64,000 nucleotides of DNA from Spirosoma sp. KCTC 42546 (GTDB lineage Bacteria; Bacteroidota; Bacteroidia; Cytophagales; Spirosomataceae), in contig NZ_CP041360.1 in NCBI RefSeq assembly GCF_006965485.1, positions 1,240,001-1,304,000 on the forward strand, read 5' to 3'. This document shows positions 1-6,298 of the stretch, piece after piece. The notes under the pieces are model-generated. The model had not been told where the DNA came from. It did no database searches and saw nothing but the letters and a program-made list of their open reading frames with translations. The translations under genes were made by a program, and so were the position numbers. Each line of letters starts with the position of its first letter. Positions within the stretch are counted from its first letter, which is position 1.

Positions 1-959
1 CCATCCTTGCCCTGTGCATTCGGGTCAACGCCCCGACTTACTAGGAAATCGACAACGTCGATGTGGCCGTAGGTGCAGGCGTAGAAAAAGGCGGTTTCTA
101 ACTGAGCCGCTGGCTCGTCAGGTAGTCCCCAAGTCGTATCAGACTCGTTGGTTTTGACATGACCCTCTTCGGTAAAGAAACTCTGAACCAGTTTGAGCCG
201 CCCTAATCCGGCGGCAGCAACGACACTGTCTACACGCGCCCCATTTCGTCTGAGTAGTTCGGCGGCTTCGGGGCATCCGTTGGCCAGGGCTGCCATCAAC
301 GGTGGCCATCCGGTTGGTGTGCAATCAATGTTGGCACCGTAATTCAGCAGCGTGTCAATCAATGGAATTTGTACGCCAGCCCGCTTTGGGTGGATGCTGG
401 TAGCCACTAAGCCTAGCGTTGTGCCTTTGCCGTACGTGTCGGCGAGGGCATCGACTTCGGCACCCGCTTTGAGTAATAGTCGGGCTATGTCAACGACATT
501 ATCGGGCGATTTCTGGCGATAGTTCTCAACGCCATTCGCGCCGACGTAATGAAGAAGCATAGCCCGATGCACCCGCATTGAACGCATTCGAATCAGGTTT
601 GGATTGGCGATTAGCAGGGAGTCAAGCATGGCTATATTGCCCGTAACAACCGCATCTACTGCCGATTCGAATTGCCAGACCGCTGAATTGGCCAGCGTTG
701 CTTTCTCGACATAACTTGTCAGCTTGTCCCAATTTTCAAATCCATACACGCGGGCAATGAGTTGCTGAGCATCGGTCAGCAGGCATTCTGTGTCCTGACT
801 GGTTAATTCTGGCCAGTGTCGGAAATTCAGGTCGTTTTCTTGTATCTGTTGAATCTGCTGAGGGCCTTCTGATTGATAATTCGTGAGAAGCTCGTCAGCT
901 TGTTTTTCGTACTGGGCAAGGGGGGCGTCGAATGGTAAAGGTTGTATAGGTGGTGGCAT
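1..959 (-). CDS. Ankyrin-repeat protein (C-terminus beyond window)
   Basis: The gene starts at the ATG complementary to 957-959 and is still open at the left edge, giving about 319 visible codons. The first ~110 residues are helical, non-repeat sequence. After them come ankyrin-type repeats, for example LLKAGAEVDALADTYGKG, LLNYGANIDCTPTGWPPLM and FLVSRGVDPNAQGKDG. Ankyrin repeats mediate protein binding and have no catalytic role of their own. No signal peptide is visible, so it is probably cytoplasmic. It is last in a minus-strand gene run that includes a PARP-type ADP-ribosyltransferase, so it could be a partner, a target or an unrelated neighbour. The full length is unknown. Confidence 0.85.
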   Translation of the reverse strand, partial: MPPPIQPLPFDAPLAQYEKQADELLTNYQSEGPQQIQQIQENDLNFRHWPELTSQDTECLLTDAQQLIARVYGFENWDKLTSYVEKATLANSAVWQFESAVDAVVTGNIAMLDSLLIANPNLIRMRSMRVHRAMLLHYVGANGVENYRQKSPDNVVDIARLLLKAGAEVDALADTYGKGTTLGLVATSIHPKRAGVQIPLIDTLLNYGANIDCTPTGWPPLMAALANGCPEAAELLRRNGARVDSVVAAAGLGRLKLVQSFFTEEGHVKTNESDTTWGLPDEPAAQLETAFFYACTYGHIDVVDFLVSRGVDPNAQGKD

Positions 960-1061
960 ATGCGCGACTGAGTAGGAAGGTTAGCTTAGCGTGATAAAGT
1001 AGAAAAACTCGCAGGAGTGATTACCCCCACGAGTTCATGATGTACGCAACTTGCGTTGTGT

Positions 1062-1514
1062 TTAGGCCAGCGCCCTGGAAAACAAACCTACCCGCTCCCG
1101 GAGCAGATAGCTGCTGATATCGGTGCGGAGGTTACCGTTGAGGGTAAAGGCCCGCAACTCGGGCGACAGGTTGGCGTATTTGTCCAGCGCCTTGAACCAG
1201 GCGCTCCGATCCAAGTAAGGGGCTAACAAGATACGCGCCTGGCTCAGGGCACGGTGCTGGCGTGGCGACCAGATAGGGCGCTGCCGATAAATGTATCCCT
1301 GACCATTCAGCAGATCGGGCAGCGATTGTGGCGGTGCCATAGGAACCAACTCGGCCAGCAGGTACAAGCCTAATTCAACGTTTAACAATCGATTCGCCAC
1401 CATTCCCGGTAATGCATGCCGAAACCGAATTCGGGTAGCCAGCGGCTCCTGCCAGCGCAACAGACTGGCAAGGGCCGGGCGGGCAACAGGAGCGGTGGTG
1501 AGGAGCGTGTTCAT
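1062..1514 (-). CDS. Small protein of unknown family, paralog of 3745-4140
   Basis: A protein of 150 residues that I do not recognise. From about residue 44 it aligns with the 131-residue protein at 3745-4140. Both share an (V/D)LELGL(Y/F)LL...L-P-AP...LPDLL block, a central (R)(I/L)LL helix with a W-x-x-L-x-x-Y segment, and a closing R-x-(R/N)(V/L)G(L/V)-(F/L)-(S/R)-LA tail. It looks all-helical and cytoplasmic, with no signal peptide. The ATG lies 26 bp from a -7-like element with a palindromic operator upstream, the same layout as in its paralog. The paralogs sit on either side of the PARP/85-residue pair, so a role in the PARP locus is likely but unproven. Confidence 0.75.
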   Translation of the reverse strand: MNTLLTTAPVARPALASLLRWQEPLATRIRFRHALPGMVANRLLNVELGLYLLAELVPMAPPQSLPDLLNGQGYIYRQRPIWSPRQHRALSQARILLAPYLDRSAWFKALDKYANLSPELRAFTLNGNLRTDISSYLLRERVGLFSRALA

Positions 1515-1539
1515 TTGTATGTTTGTTTATTGTTCTATA

Positions 1540-1547
1540 CAAATATC
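1540..1547 (-). promoter_or_regulatory. -7 promoter element upstream of 1514
   Basis: On the minus strand this reads GATATTTG, one mismatch from the Bacteroidota -7 consensus TAnnTTTG. Its near edge is 26 bp from the ATG, exactly as for the TACTTTTG element of the paralog at 4166-4173. Confidence 0.5.
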
Positions 1548-1557
1548 ACCCTACTAG

Positions 1558-1576
1558 AACGTAATCTTTTTACGTT
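1558..1576. promoter_or_regulatory. Palindromic operator AACGTAA-N5-TTACGTT
   Basis: A perfect 7-bp inverted repeat, AACGTAATCTTTTTACGTT, lying 10 bp upstream of the -7 element and so over the spacer/-33 region. A near copy occurs at the same place before the paralog (4184-4202). The WYL regulator encoded at 4311 is the most likely binder (inference). Confidence 0.6.
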
Positions 1577-1603
1577 GTTCTTTATTTTTGATATTATTTT
1601 TCG

Positions 1604-1697
1604 AATAGAACGCTGATTTTTATGATGGTTATGATAAATATGATTTTTAGCTGAATCATAACCTTATCATATTGATCATAAAAATCAGTGTTCTATT
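1604..1697. repeat. 94-bp inverted repeat between 1514 and 1700 genes
   Basis: Arms 1604-1626 and 1675-1697 match at 22 of 23 positions. Inside them a second partial pair (GGTTATGAT and ATCATAACC) extends the fold. It sits just past the stop of the 85-residue gene and before the promoter of the 1514 gene, so it may work as a terminator or as a dispersed hairpin element. It is AT-rich, unlike the GC-rich hairpin at 2101. Confidence 0.7.
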
Positions 1698-1699
1698 GG

Positions 1700-1957
1700 T
1701 TAATTATTGATTGGCAGCGGAAGCGCTGTCTTTGGAAAGGAATAAATCCGGTGCTTTCCGTTGTCTTTAACGGCCCAGCTTTCCCAGAAACAAATCACCA
1801 GAAGCCATTGCGACACATCGTCCTGCCGGGCTTCGTAGCCGCGTCGGCGTAGTGACTTTTTGACGTCCAGCGTCGTGGTGCTGCCATTCGCCAGAATGAG
1901 TGCCGTGGCAATAAATCGAATCGCCAACGGGTCCAGTTTTTTACGTTGTGTCTCCAT
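1700..1957 (-). CDS. 85-residue protein, possible winged helix
   Basis: A protein of 85 residues with a start ATG at 1955-1957. I cannot name the family. The pattern of a helix (residues ~10-24), a short TTLDVKKSLRRRGYE segment, a further helix and a hydrophobic strand pair (FWESWAV / KHRIYSF) resembles a small winged-helix DNA-binding fold. This is only a pattern judgement. It lies downstream of the PARP gene on the same strand, separated by a GC-rich hairpin spacer, and upstream of the 150-residue paralog. Confidence 0.6.
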   Translation of the reverse strand: METQRKKLDPLAIRFIATALILANGSTTTLDVKKSLRRRGYEARQDDVSQWLLVICFWESWAVKDNGKHRIYSFPKTALPLPINN

Positions 1958-1998
1958 CTTATAACTGGTTAAAAATTACTTCTTTACAAGTCTGAAAA

Positions 1999-2250
1999 TA
2001 CCCCCAGCCCCCTGAAGGGGGCTAGGCCCGTATTTGAGATAAGCCCCCTTATTGATTTGTATTAATTAACCGCCTAAATAAAACTTGTCCTTTTTGGGCT
2101 TTCAAAACCCCCACCCCCCTGAAGGGGGCTTTTCTCCCCAGCGAACTAAGCCCCCTTCAGGGGGGTGGGGGTTTTGAAGACTAGCCAAACGGCGGTTAAT
2201 TTCTTCAAGTCAATCAGGGGGTTGGGGGTATTTGGGCCGTCAATTTTATT
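1999..2250. repeat. GC-rich dispersed hairpin cluster
   Basis: The main structure is a perfect 31-bp inverted repeat, arms 2101-2131 and 2148-2178, with a 16-nt loop. Its core is CCCCCTGAAGGGGG preceded by a C-run. A partial copy sits at 2001-2031, and a G-rich half remains near 2217-2230. It fills the gap between the PARP gene and the 85-residue gene and would block readthrough in either direction. Confidence 0.85.
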
Positions 2251-3607
2251 ACGATTTGATTCTGACGATGTACCGAACCGTACATTGCGCCTGGTTGTAA
2301 ACAATAAATTCGTTCTTTTGCAGACTAACTCCCTGACGGGCAAACACCGAATCGTAGCGCGTATCCAGTTGCTTTAGCGCTTCACCGTTCAGGCGCATGT
2401 GATGCGGTTCGTGTTGGGCCAGCTCCAGTTGCTCACCAACGTGTACTTCATAAATAGCCAGATAAGCTTCGCTCTGCCGACCATTGGCCCAGACCGAACC
2501 ATTCAGCGAGGTGTAGTTAAGCGATTTGCTGAACTGGTCGGCGAAATAGATCCCATAACCGAACATTTTGCCCGTAATAACCGCGTTGGCTGGACGTAGC
2601 ACCAGGCCATCTTTCAGGATCGATAGCCAGTTTTCGCTACGGCTTCCGTGCCAGAGAGCCAGCGTTTTACGGTTTGTCTGTTTGCTTACATAGGCGTTAA
2701 AAGCAGCATCGGTAGCGGCATGACGCACACTGAAAGCCGCGTCGAATTTGTTGGCATCATCACCCATCATTTTCTTGATGAGTTTTAGGACGTGGTTGTC
2801 TGTTTCAGGCTCGATAACCAGATTCATGCTTTCGAGCAACGTTGGCGGTGCCTGATTTGATGCTCTCGGTGCGGGAGCCAGTTCAACCTGACCGCGCATG
2901 ACGTCGAGGGTAGATTGCTCGTCGGCGAGGTGATCGCGGAGGGGTTGCAGATCATCGGCTGATTGGGGCGTTTCGCCTGCCAGATGCTGGCCTACGTGGG
3001 CCATCCGACGCGGAATTACTTTAAATAGCTCAAGTAGTTTGGTGTTGTACGCACCCGTATCCATGCCCACTTTTAATTGCGCAGCCAGATCGTCGAGCAA
3101 TTGCTGGGCTGATTCGACCTGTTTGCGCGTAACCTGCTGGGCCGTAACGACATAGTTTTGAAAAATAGACAGATTAGCCAATTCCAACAACCGACTCATC
3201 AGGCTACGCACCGTTGGTTCGGCAATAGTGCTGGCGTCTGTAGCGGGTGCCGATTCAGCAAAAAGGTGCGTCTGGTTGGTATAGCCTTTCGACGTTTTTT
3301 CGCGGAGTTTTTGATTCCATTGCGCTATTGGATGGGTGGCCTTATTGCGAAAGCCACCCACCCGACCGTAGAAAACGTCGAATGTACCGTTCTCATTTTC
3401 ACGCATTTCATAGTATTTGTTGTTGTTTTCAGCCGTCACCATAATCAGCTTCACCGTCCGAAGATTCGGGTTGGGTGAATCGGCTGGTGACGGCTTGTCC
3501 TGTTCAGCAGAGGAAAGGGCCAGTGTAGTTGGGTGCGGACGAACTGTGGTATCGATAACGGATGGAGCAGAACGATTCCATACCCGTTGTAGCAACTGGT
3601 TGAGCAT
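2249..3607 (-). CDS. WGR-PARP: bacterial poly(ADP-ribose) polymerase-like ADP-ribosyltransferase
   Basis: A protein of 452 residues with the architecture of eukaryotic PARP2-like enzymes. Residues ~50-115 form a WGR domain, where the signature reads YGRVGG in place of WGRVG. Residues ~135-225 form the helical PARP regulatory domain. Residues ~265-452 form the catalytic domain. The H-Y-E triad is visible: His320 in LWHGSR, Tyr354 in GYGIYFAD, and Glu433 in KNEFIVYNQ. The intact glutamate argues for polymerising or glutamate-type chemistry using NAD+. WGR domains in PARPs sense DNA ends, so activation by DNA damage or foreign DNA is plausible. It is cytoplasmic. No macrodomain or PARG hydrolase is visible nearby. 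Bacterial members are known but uncommon. Confidence 0.92.
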   Translation of the reverse strand: MLNQLLQRVWNRSAPSVIDTTVRPHPTTLALSSAEQDKPSPADSPNPNLRTVKLIMVTAENNNKYYEMRENENGTFDVFYGRVGGFRNKATHPIAQWNQKLREKTSKGYTNQTHLFAESAPATDASTIAEPTVRSLMSRLLELANLSIFQNYVVTAQQVTRKQVESAQQLLDDLAAQLKVGMDTGAYNTKLLELFKVIPRRMAHVGQHLAGETPQSADDLQPLRDHLADEQSTLDVMRGQVELAPAPRASNQAPPTLLESMNLVIEPETDNHVLKLIKKMMGDDANKFDAAFSVRHAATDAAFNAYVSKQTNRKTLALWHGSRSENWLSILKDGLVLRPANAVITGKMFGYGIYFADQFSKSLNYTSLNGSVWANGRQSEAYLAIYEVHVGEQLELAQHEPHHMRLNGEALKQLDTRYDSVFARQGVSLQKNEFIVYNQAQCTVRYIVRIKS

Positions 3608-3619
3608 ACGAATAGTCAG

Positions 3620-3745
3620 ATAGGGTTTTATTGATTGTCATTAGTAGTCATTGGCGGGGCGTCATTCGTTGTCAGTACTGGTTATTAATTGCTTAGGCAA
3701 CCAATGACCATTCATGGCAATCAATGACCACCAATGACTATGAAT
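3620..3745. repeat. Dispersed inverted repeat, AATGACCATTCATG family
   Basis: GTCATT-rich left half and AATGAC-rich right half between the PARP start and the 131-residue gene. The segment AATGACCATTCATG recurs in the spacer at 58868-58976, which has the same inverted layout. Confidence 0.65.
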
Positions 3746-4140
3746 CAAGCCAGCATTTTGCGTAAGACACCGAGCCGGTTGCGGGAGAAACCGACGGTTT
3801 TTTCGGAAAAATGACTGCAATCAGGACTAAGGTCATACGCTAACCGATGGCCGGGCGCAGAGGCATAGGCGGCTAGCAGATCCTGCCAGTGAAGATTATA
3901 GGCAAAGTGAGACAGCAATAGTCGTCCCCGGTTCAGGTATTTTTTCTGTTTGGGTGTCAGGTCAGACCAACTCGTATCGTCGGGCCGGAGTAGATCGGGT
4001 AGCGCCGTTGCCGGAGCGTCGGGGTGTAGTTGCTGAAGCAAAAACAGACCCAGTTCAAGGTCAACTAATTGCCGGGTCGAAAGCGACGGGCGGGGCGTGT
4101 AAGCCGGGGTATTTGTGCGAGGACGTGAGGTATGAGTCAT
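3745..4140 (-). CDS. Small protein of unknown family, paralog of 1062-1514
   Basis: A protein of 131 residues, unrecognised and probably helical and cytoplasmic. It shares with the 150-residue protein at 1062-1514 the LELGL-LL / LPDLL block, the (R)LLL helix and the RLGVLRKMLA-type end. The N-terminal ~20 residues are polar and Pro/Thr-rich and differ between the two. It is first in the minus-strand run, directly upstream of the PARP gene and divergent from the WYL regulator. Its promoter copies that of its paralog in every spacing. The duplication therefore included the regulatory region, or both regions are held by selection for one regulator. Confidence 0.75.
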   Translation of the reverse strand: MTHTSRPRTNTPAYTPRPSLSTRQLVDLELGLFLLQQLHPDAPATALPDLLRPDDTSWSDLTPKQKKYLNRGRLLLSHFAYNLHWQDLLAAYASAPGHRLAYDLSPDCSHFSEKTVGFSRNRLGVLRKMLA

Positions 4141-4165
4141 GATAAGTCTAAGTAATTGTCCGATT

Positions 4166-4173
4166 CAAAAGTA
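4166..4173 (-). promoter_or_regulatory. -7 promoter element TACTTTTG upstream of 4140
   Basis: A full match to TAnnTTTG on the minus strand, 26 bp from the ATG and 10 bp from the operator at 4184-4202. Confidence 0.6.
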
Positions 4174-4183
4174 TAACCCTCAA

Positions 4184-4202
4184 AACGTAATCTATTTACG
4201 GC
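4184..4202. promoter_or_regulatory. Operator, second copy of AACGTAA-N5-TTACG
   Basis: AACGTAATCTATTTACGGC: the left arm is identical to the site at 1558-1576, and the right arm keeps five of seven bases. Both sites are flanked by ACCCT on one side and TTCTTT on the other. It lies between the divergent 4140 and 4311 genes. Confidence 0.6.
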
Positions 4203-4310
4203 CTTCTTTTTTTGTTAAAATTATTTTTCTCTTCTTTGTCATCGCTAATCGTATCTGTTGTACGTGTGTATATATTTCATGTGCAATATATAATATAAAT
4301 ATAGTATTCC

Positions 4311-5381
4311 ATGCCAATCACGCGTTCTGCCTTTCAACGGTATCGACTTATTGATGAAATTATCAGCCGATACCCACGCCGATACTCCAAGCAGAAACTC
4401 TTTGAACTGTGTCAGGACAAGTGTGGAATTCGGTCTATTTCATCGCTCGAAAAAGACATTCAGCGAATGCGTGAGGATCACGATGCGCCTATTGAATACG
4501 ACAAACGGGCCAACGGCTATTATTACAGCAATCCACAGTTCAGGCTCCTGAACTTAATGCTGACTCCCGACGACATGGAAGCGTTGGAACAGGCGCGGGA
4601 AGTATTGGCCGCTACGCAGGGGGCATCGGTAGCCGACGAACTGGATAACGCCCTGCAACGTGTGCGGCAGAGTCTCGACATTATTCGGGAGGTAAAAACC
4701 GATGCGCCTACGCGACGGGTGGTGTATGTCGAGGAGAAAATTCTGGGAGGTAATCGCCAGTACGTTCCTGTGTTAATTCGGGCGGTGAACCAGAACCGGC
4801 AGGTGGCGTTTCGCTACCTCAAGCACGAGGATGCCGTGTCGATGAATGGTAGTATGGCCGTACGAAAAGCCAAAGCCCGGACCGTTGACCCAAGCCTAAT
4901 AACACCTGAACGACCCAAGCTGCGTATTCTGCACCCGATTTTATTGCGGGAAGTGGCGGATAGCTGGTACGTCATTGGTTATGATGCGGCCAGTGGTGGC
5001 GAACGAACCTTCGCCCTCGATCGTATGAGCGAACTCGAACTGCTGGACGATCCCTGCGACGTACCACCCGCCATCTTGACCAACGTGAGTGAGTTATTCG
5101 AGCACATCTTCGGTATAACCGATAGCCACGGCCCGGTCGAAGAGATTGTGCTATCGTTCAGCCCGTTGTTTGGTCGCTATGTAACGACGAAACCCATTCA
5201 CCAAACGCAGGAAGTCTTGAGCGACACAGACACCGAGTGCGTCATACGCCTTCGACTGGCACCCAACCGCGATCTGCTCATGCACCTCCGCAGCTACGGC
5301 GAACACCTGACGGTATTGAAACCGGCTAGCCTAGTGCAGGAGATGAAAACGTCGTTAGAAGCAACGCTGGCGCGGTATTAG
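4311..5381 (+). CDS. WYL-domain transcriptional regulator
   Basis: A protein of 356 residues. An N-terminal winged helix-turn-helix (residues ~5-70, with SSLEKDIQRMREDHDAPIEY as its recognition half) precedes a WYL domain at ~150-245. The signature appears as W219-Y220-V221, followed by FALDRMSEL. A C-terminal WCX-like extension occupies ~255-356. WYL proteins bind nucleic-acid ligands or nucleotides and often control defence and DNA-repair genes. It is divergent from the 131-residue gene and next to the operator at 4184, so it is the natural candidate to control both operator copies. Whether it represses or activates cannot be read from sequence. Confidence 0.9.
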   Translation: MPITRSAFQRYRLIDEIISRYPRRYSKQKLFELCQDKCGIRSISSLEKDIQRMREDHDAPIEYDKRANGYYYSNPQFRLLNLMLTPDDMEALEQAREVLAATQGASVADELDNALQRVRQSLDIIREVKTDAPTRRVVYVEEKILGGNRQYVPVLIRAVNQNRQVAFRYLKHEDAVSMNGSMAVRKAKARTVDPSLITPERPKLRILHPILLREVADSWYVIGYDAASGGERTFALDRMSELELLDDPCDVPPAILTNVSELFEHIFGITDSHGPVEEIVLSFSPLFGRYVTTKPIHQTQEVLSDTDTECVIRLRLAPNRDLLMHLRSYGEHLTVLKPASLVQEMKTSLEATLARY

Positions 5382-5679
5382 GGGTGTATTTCAGTGATGG
5401 CGGTTATAAGTAACCGACACCACAGCGTATCTGAACGTTAGCTGACAAATAATGTATGCCCTCATTTACAACGACCCTACCGTTCACCATTCTCGCTTGG
5501 CTACGCCGAGTGATTTAACGGCCTCTGGCCGGAGTAACACGTCAAAAACGGGCCAGAGGCCCTTTAATAACCCTCACTCGGCGTAGCCAAGCGAGAACGT
5601 GAGAATCGCAACGGCGAACCGTCCTAAAATGTTGGTTATAAGTAACTGCCATCACTGCACCCCGATTAAAGAATAGTCT
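5381..5679. repeat. Nested hairpin element with duplicated gene start
   Basis: Perfect 24-bp arms at 5490-5513 and 5574-5597 enclose a second perfect 11-bp pair (5520-5530 and 5551-5561, GGCCTCTGGCC type). Outside them, GGTTATAAGTAAC occurs as a direct repeat at 5402-5414 and 5634-5646. The start of the downstream gene (ATGCCCACATTTACAACAAT, from 5680) has a close copy at 5456-5477. The layout suggests insertion of a hairpin with duplication of the flanking 5' region. Confidence 0.8.
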
Positions 5680-6204
5680 ATGCCCACATTTACAACAATC
5701 CTTCAAAAGTTTGGCGAGAAAGGTGATAAAACCCGGTGGACGTACATCGAAATTCCACTTGCCATCAGCGACGAGCTGAAACCCGGTCAGAAAAAGGCGT
5801 TTCGGGTGAAGGGTACGCTGGATAATCACCCGATCAAACTCGTGTCCCTGTTGCCGATGGGGCGCTCCCTGAATCCGGACGGCGGCTTTATGATGCCTAT
5901 TAACGCGGGTATGCGCCGTGGGATGGGCAAAGAAGAAGAGGGAACACAAATCACGGTTACCCTTGAGCTGGACACGGACCCCTTGCCGCAATCTGCCGAC
6001 CTGCTCGACTGCCTGGAGGATGACCCGGCCGCATTGGCCCATTTCCGGAAACTAAGCCCGAGTCACCAGAATTACTTCAGCAACTGGATTGAAGACGCCA
6101 AAACGATCGAAACCAAAACCAAACGACTGACGCAGGCCGTCACGGGCTTGTCTATGGGCATGGATTTTGGTCAGATGATCCGGCACTCTAAGAAGAAGGA
6201 GTAA
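5680..6204 (+). CDS. DUF1905 / YdeI-OmpD-associated family protein
   Basis: A protein of 174 residues. The first ~95 match the DUF1905 pattern: a beta-rich segment with W-x-x-I-x-(I/L)P and a KVKG/FRVKG-like strand, followed by the GRSLNPDGGFMMPIN region. Residues ~105-150 match the YdeI/OmpD-associated module (FRKLSPSHQNYFSNWIEDA, then a K/T-rich helix). Members have been linked to bacteriocin protection or stress in other bacteria, but the molecular function is not established. It has no signal peptide and is probably cytoplasmic. Its own first codons are duplicated 224 bp upstream in the hairpin element. Confidence 0.85.
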   Translation: MPTFTTILQKFGEKGDKTRWTYIEIPLAISDELKPGQKKAFRVKGTLDNHPIKLVSLLPMGRSLNPDGGFMMPINAGMRRGMGKEEEGTQITVTLELDTDPLPQSADLLDCLEDDPAALAHFRKLSPSHQNYFSNWIEDAKTIETKTKRLTQAVTGLSMGMDFGQMIRHSKKKE

Positions 6205-6207
6205 TGG

Positions 6208-6295
6208 GTTTGAAGATTGAGGTCTGAAGTCTGAAGTTGCTGACGCATCAATAGTCCGTCAACCAACTTCAGACTTCAGACCTCGAACTTCAAAC
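6208..6295. repeat. Inverted repeat, GGTCTGAAGTCTGAAG type
   Basis: Arms 6208-6239 and 6264-6295 match at 30 of 32 positions. It lies between the convergent YdeI-like gene and the TonB receptor and probably terminates both. The arms contain tandem TCTGAAG units. Confidence 0.75.
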
Positions 6296-6298
6296 TCA

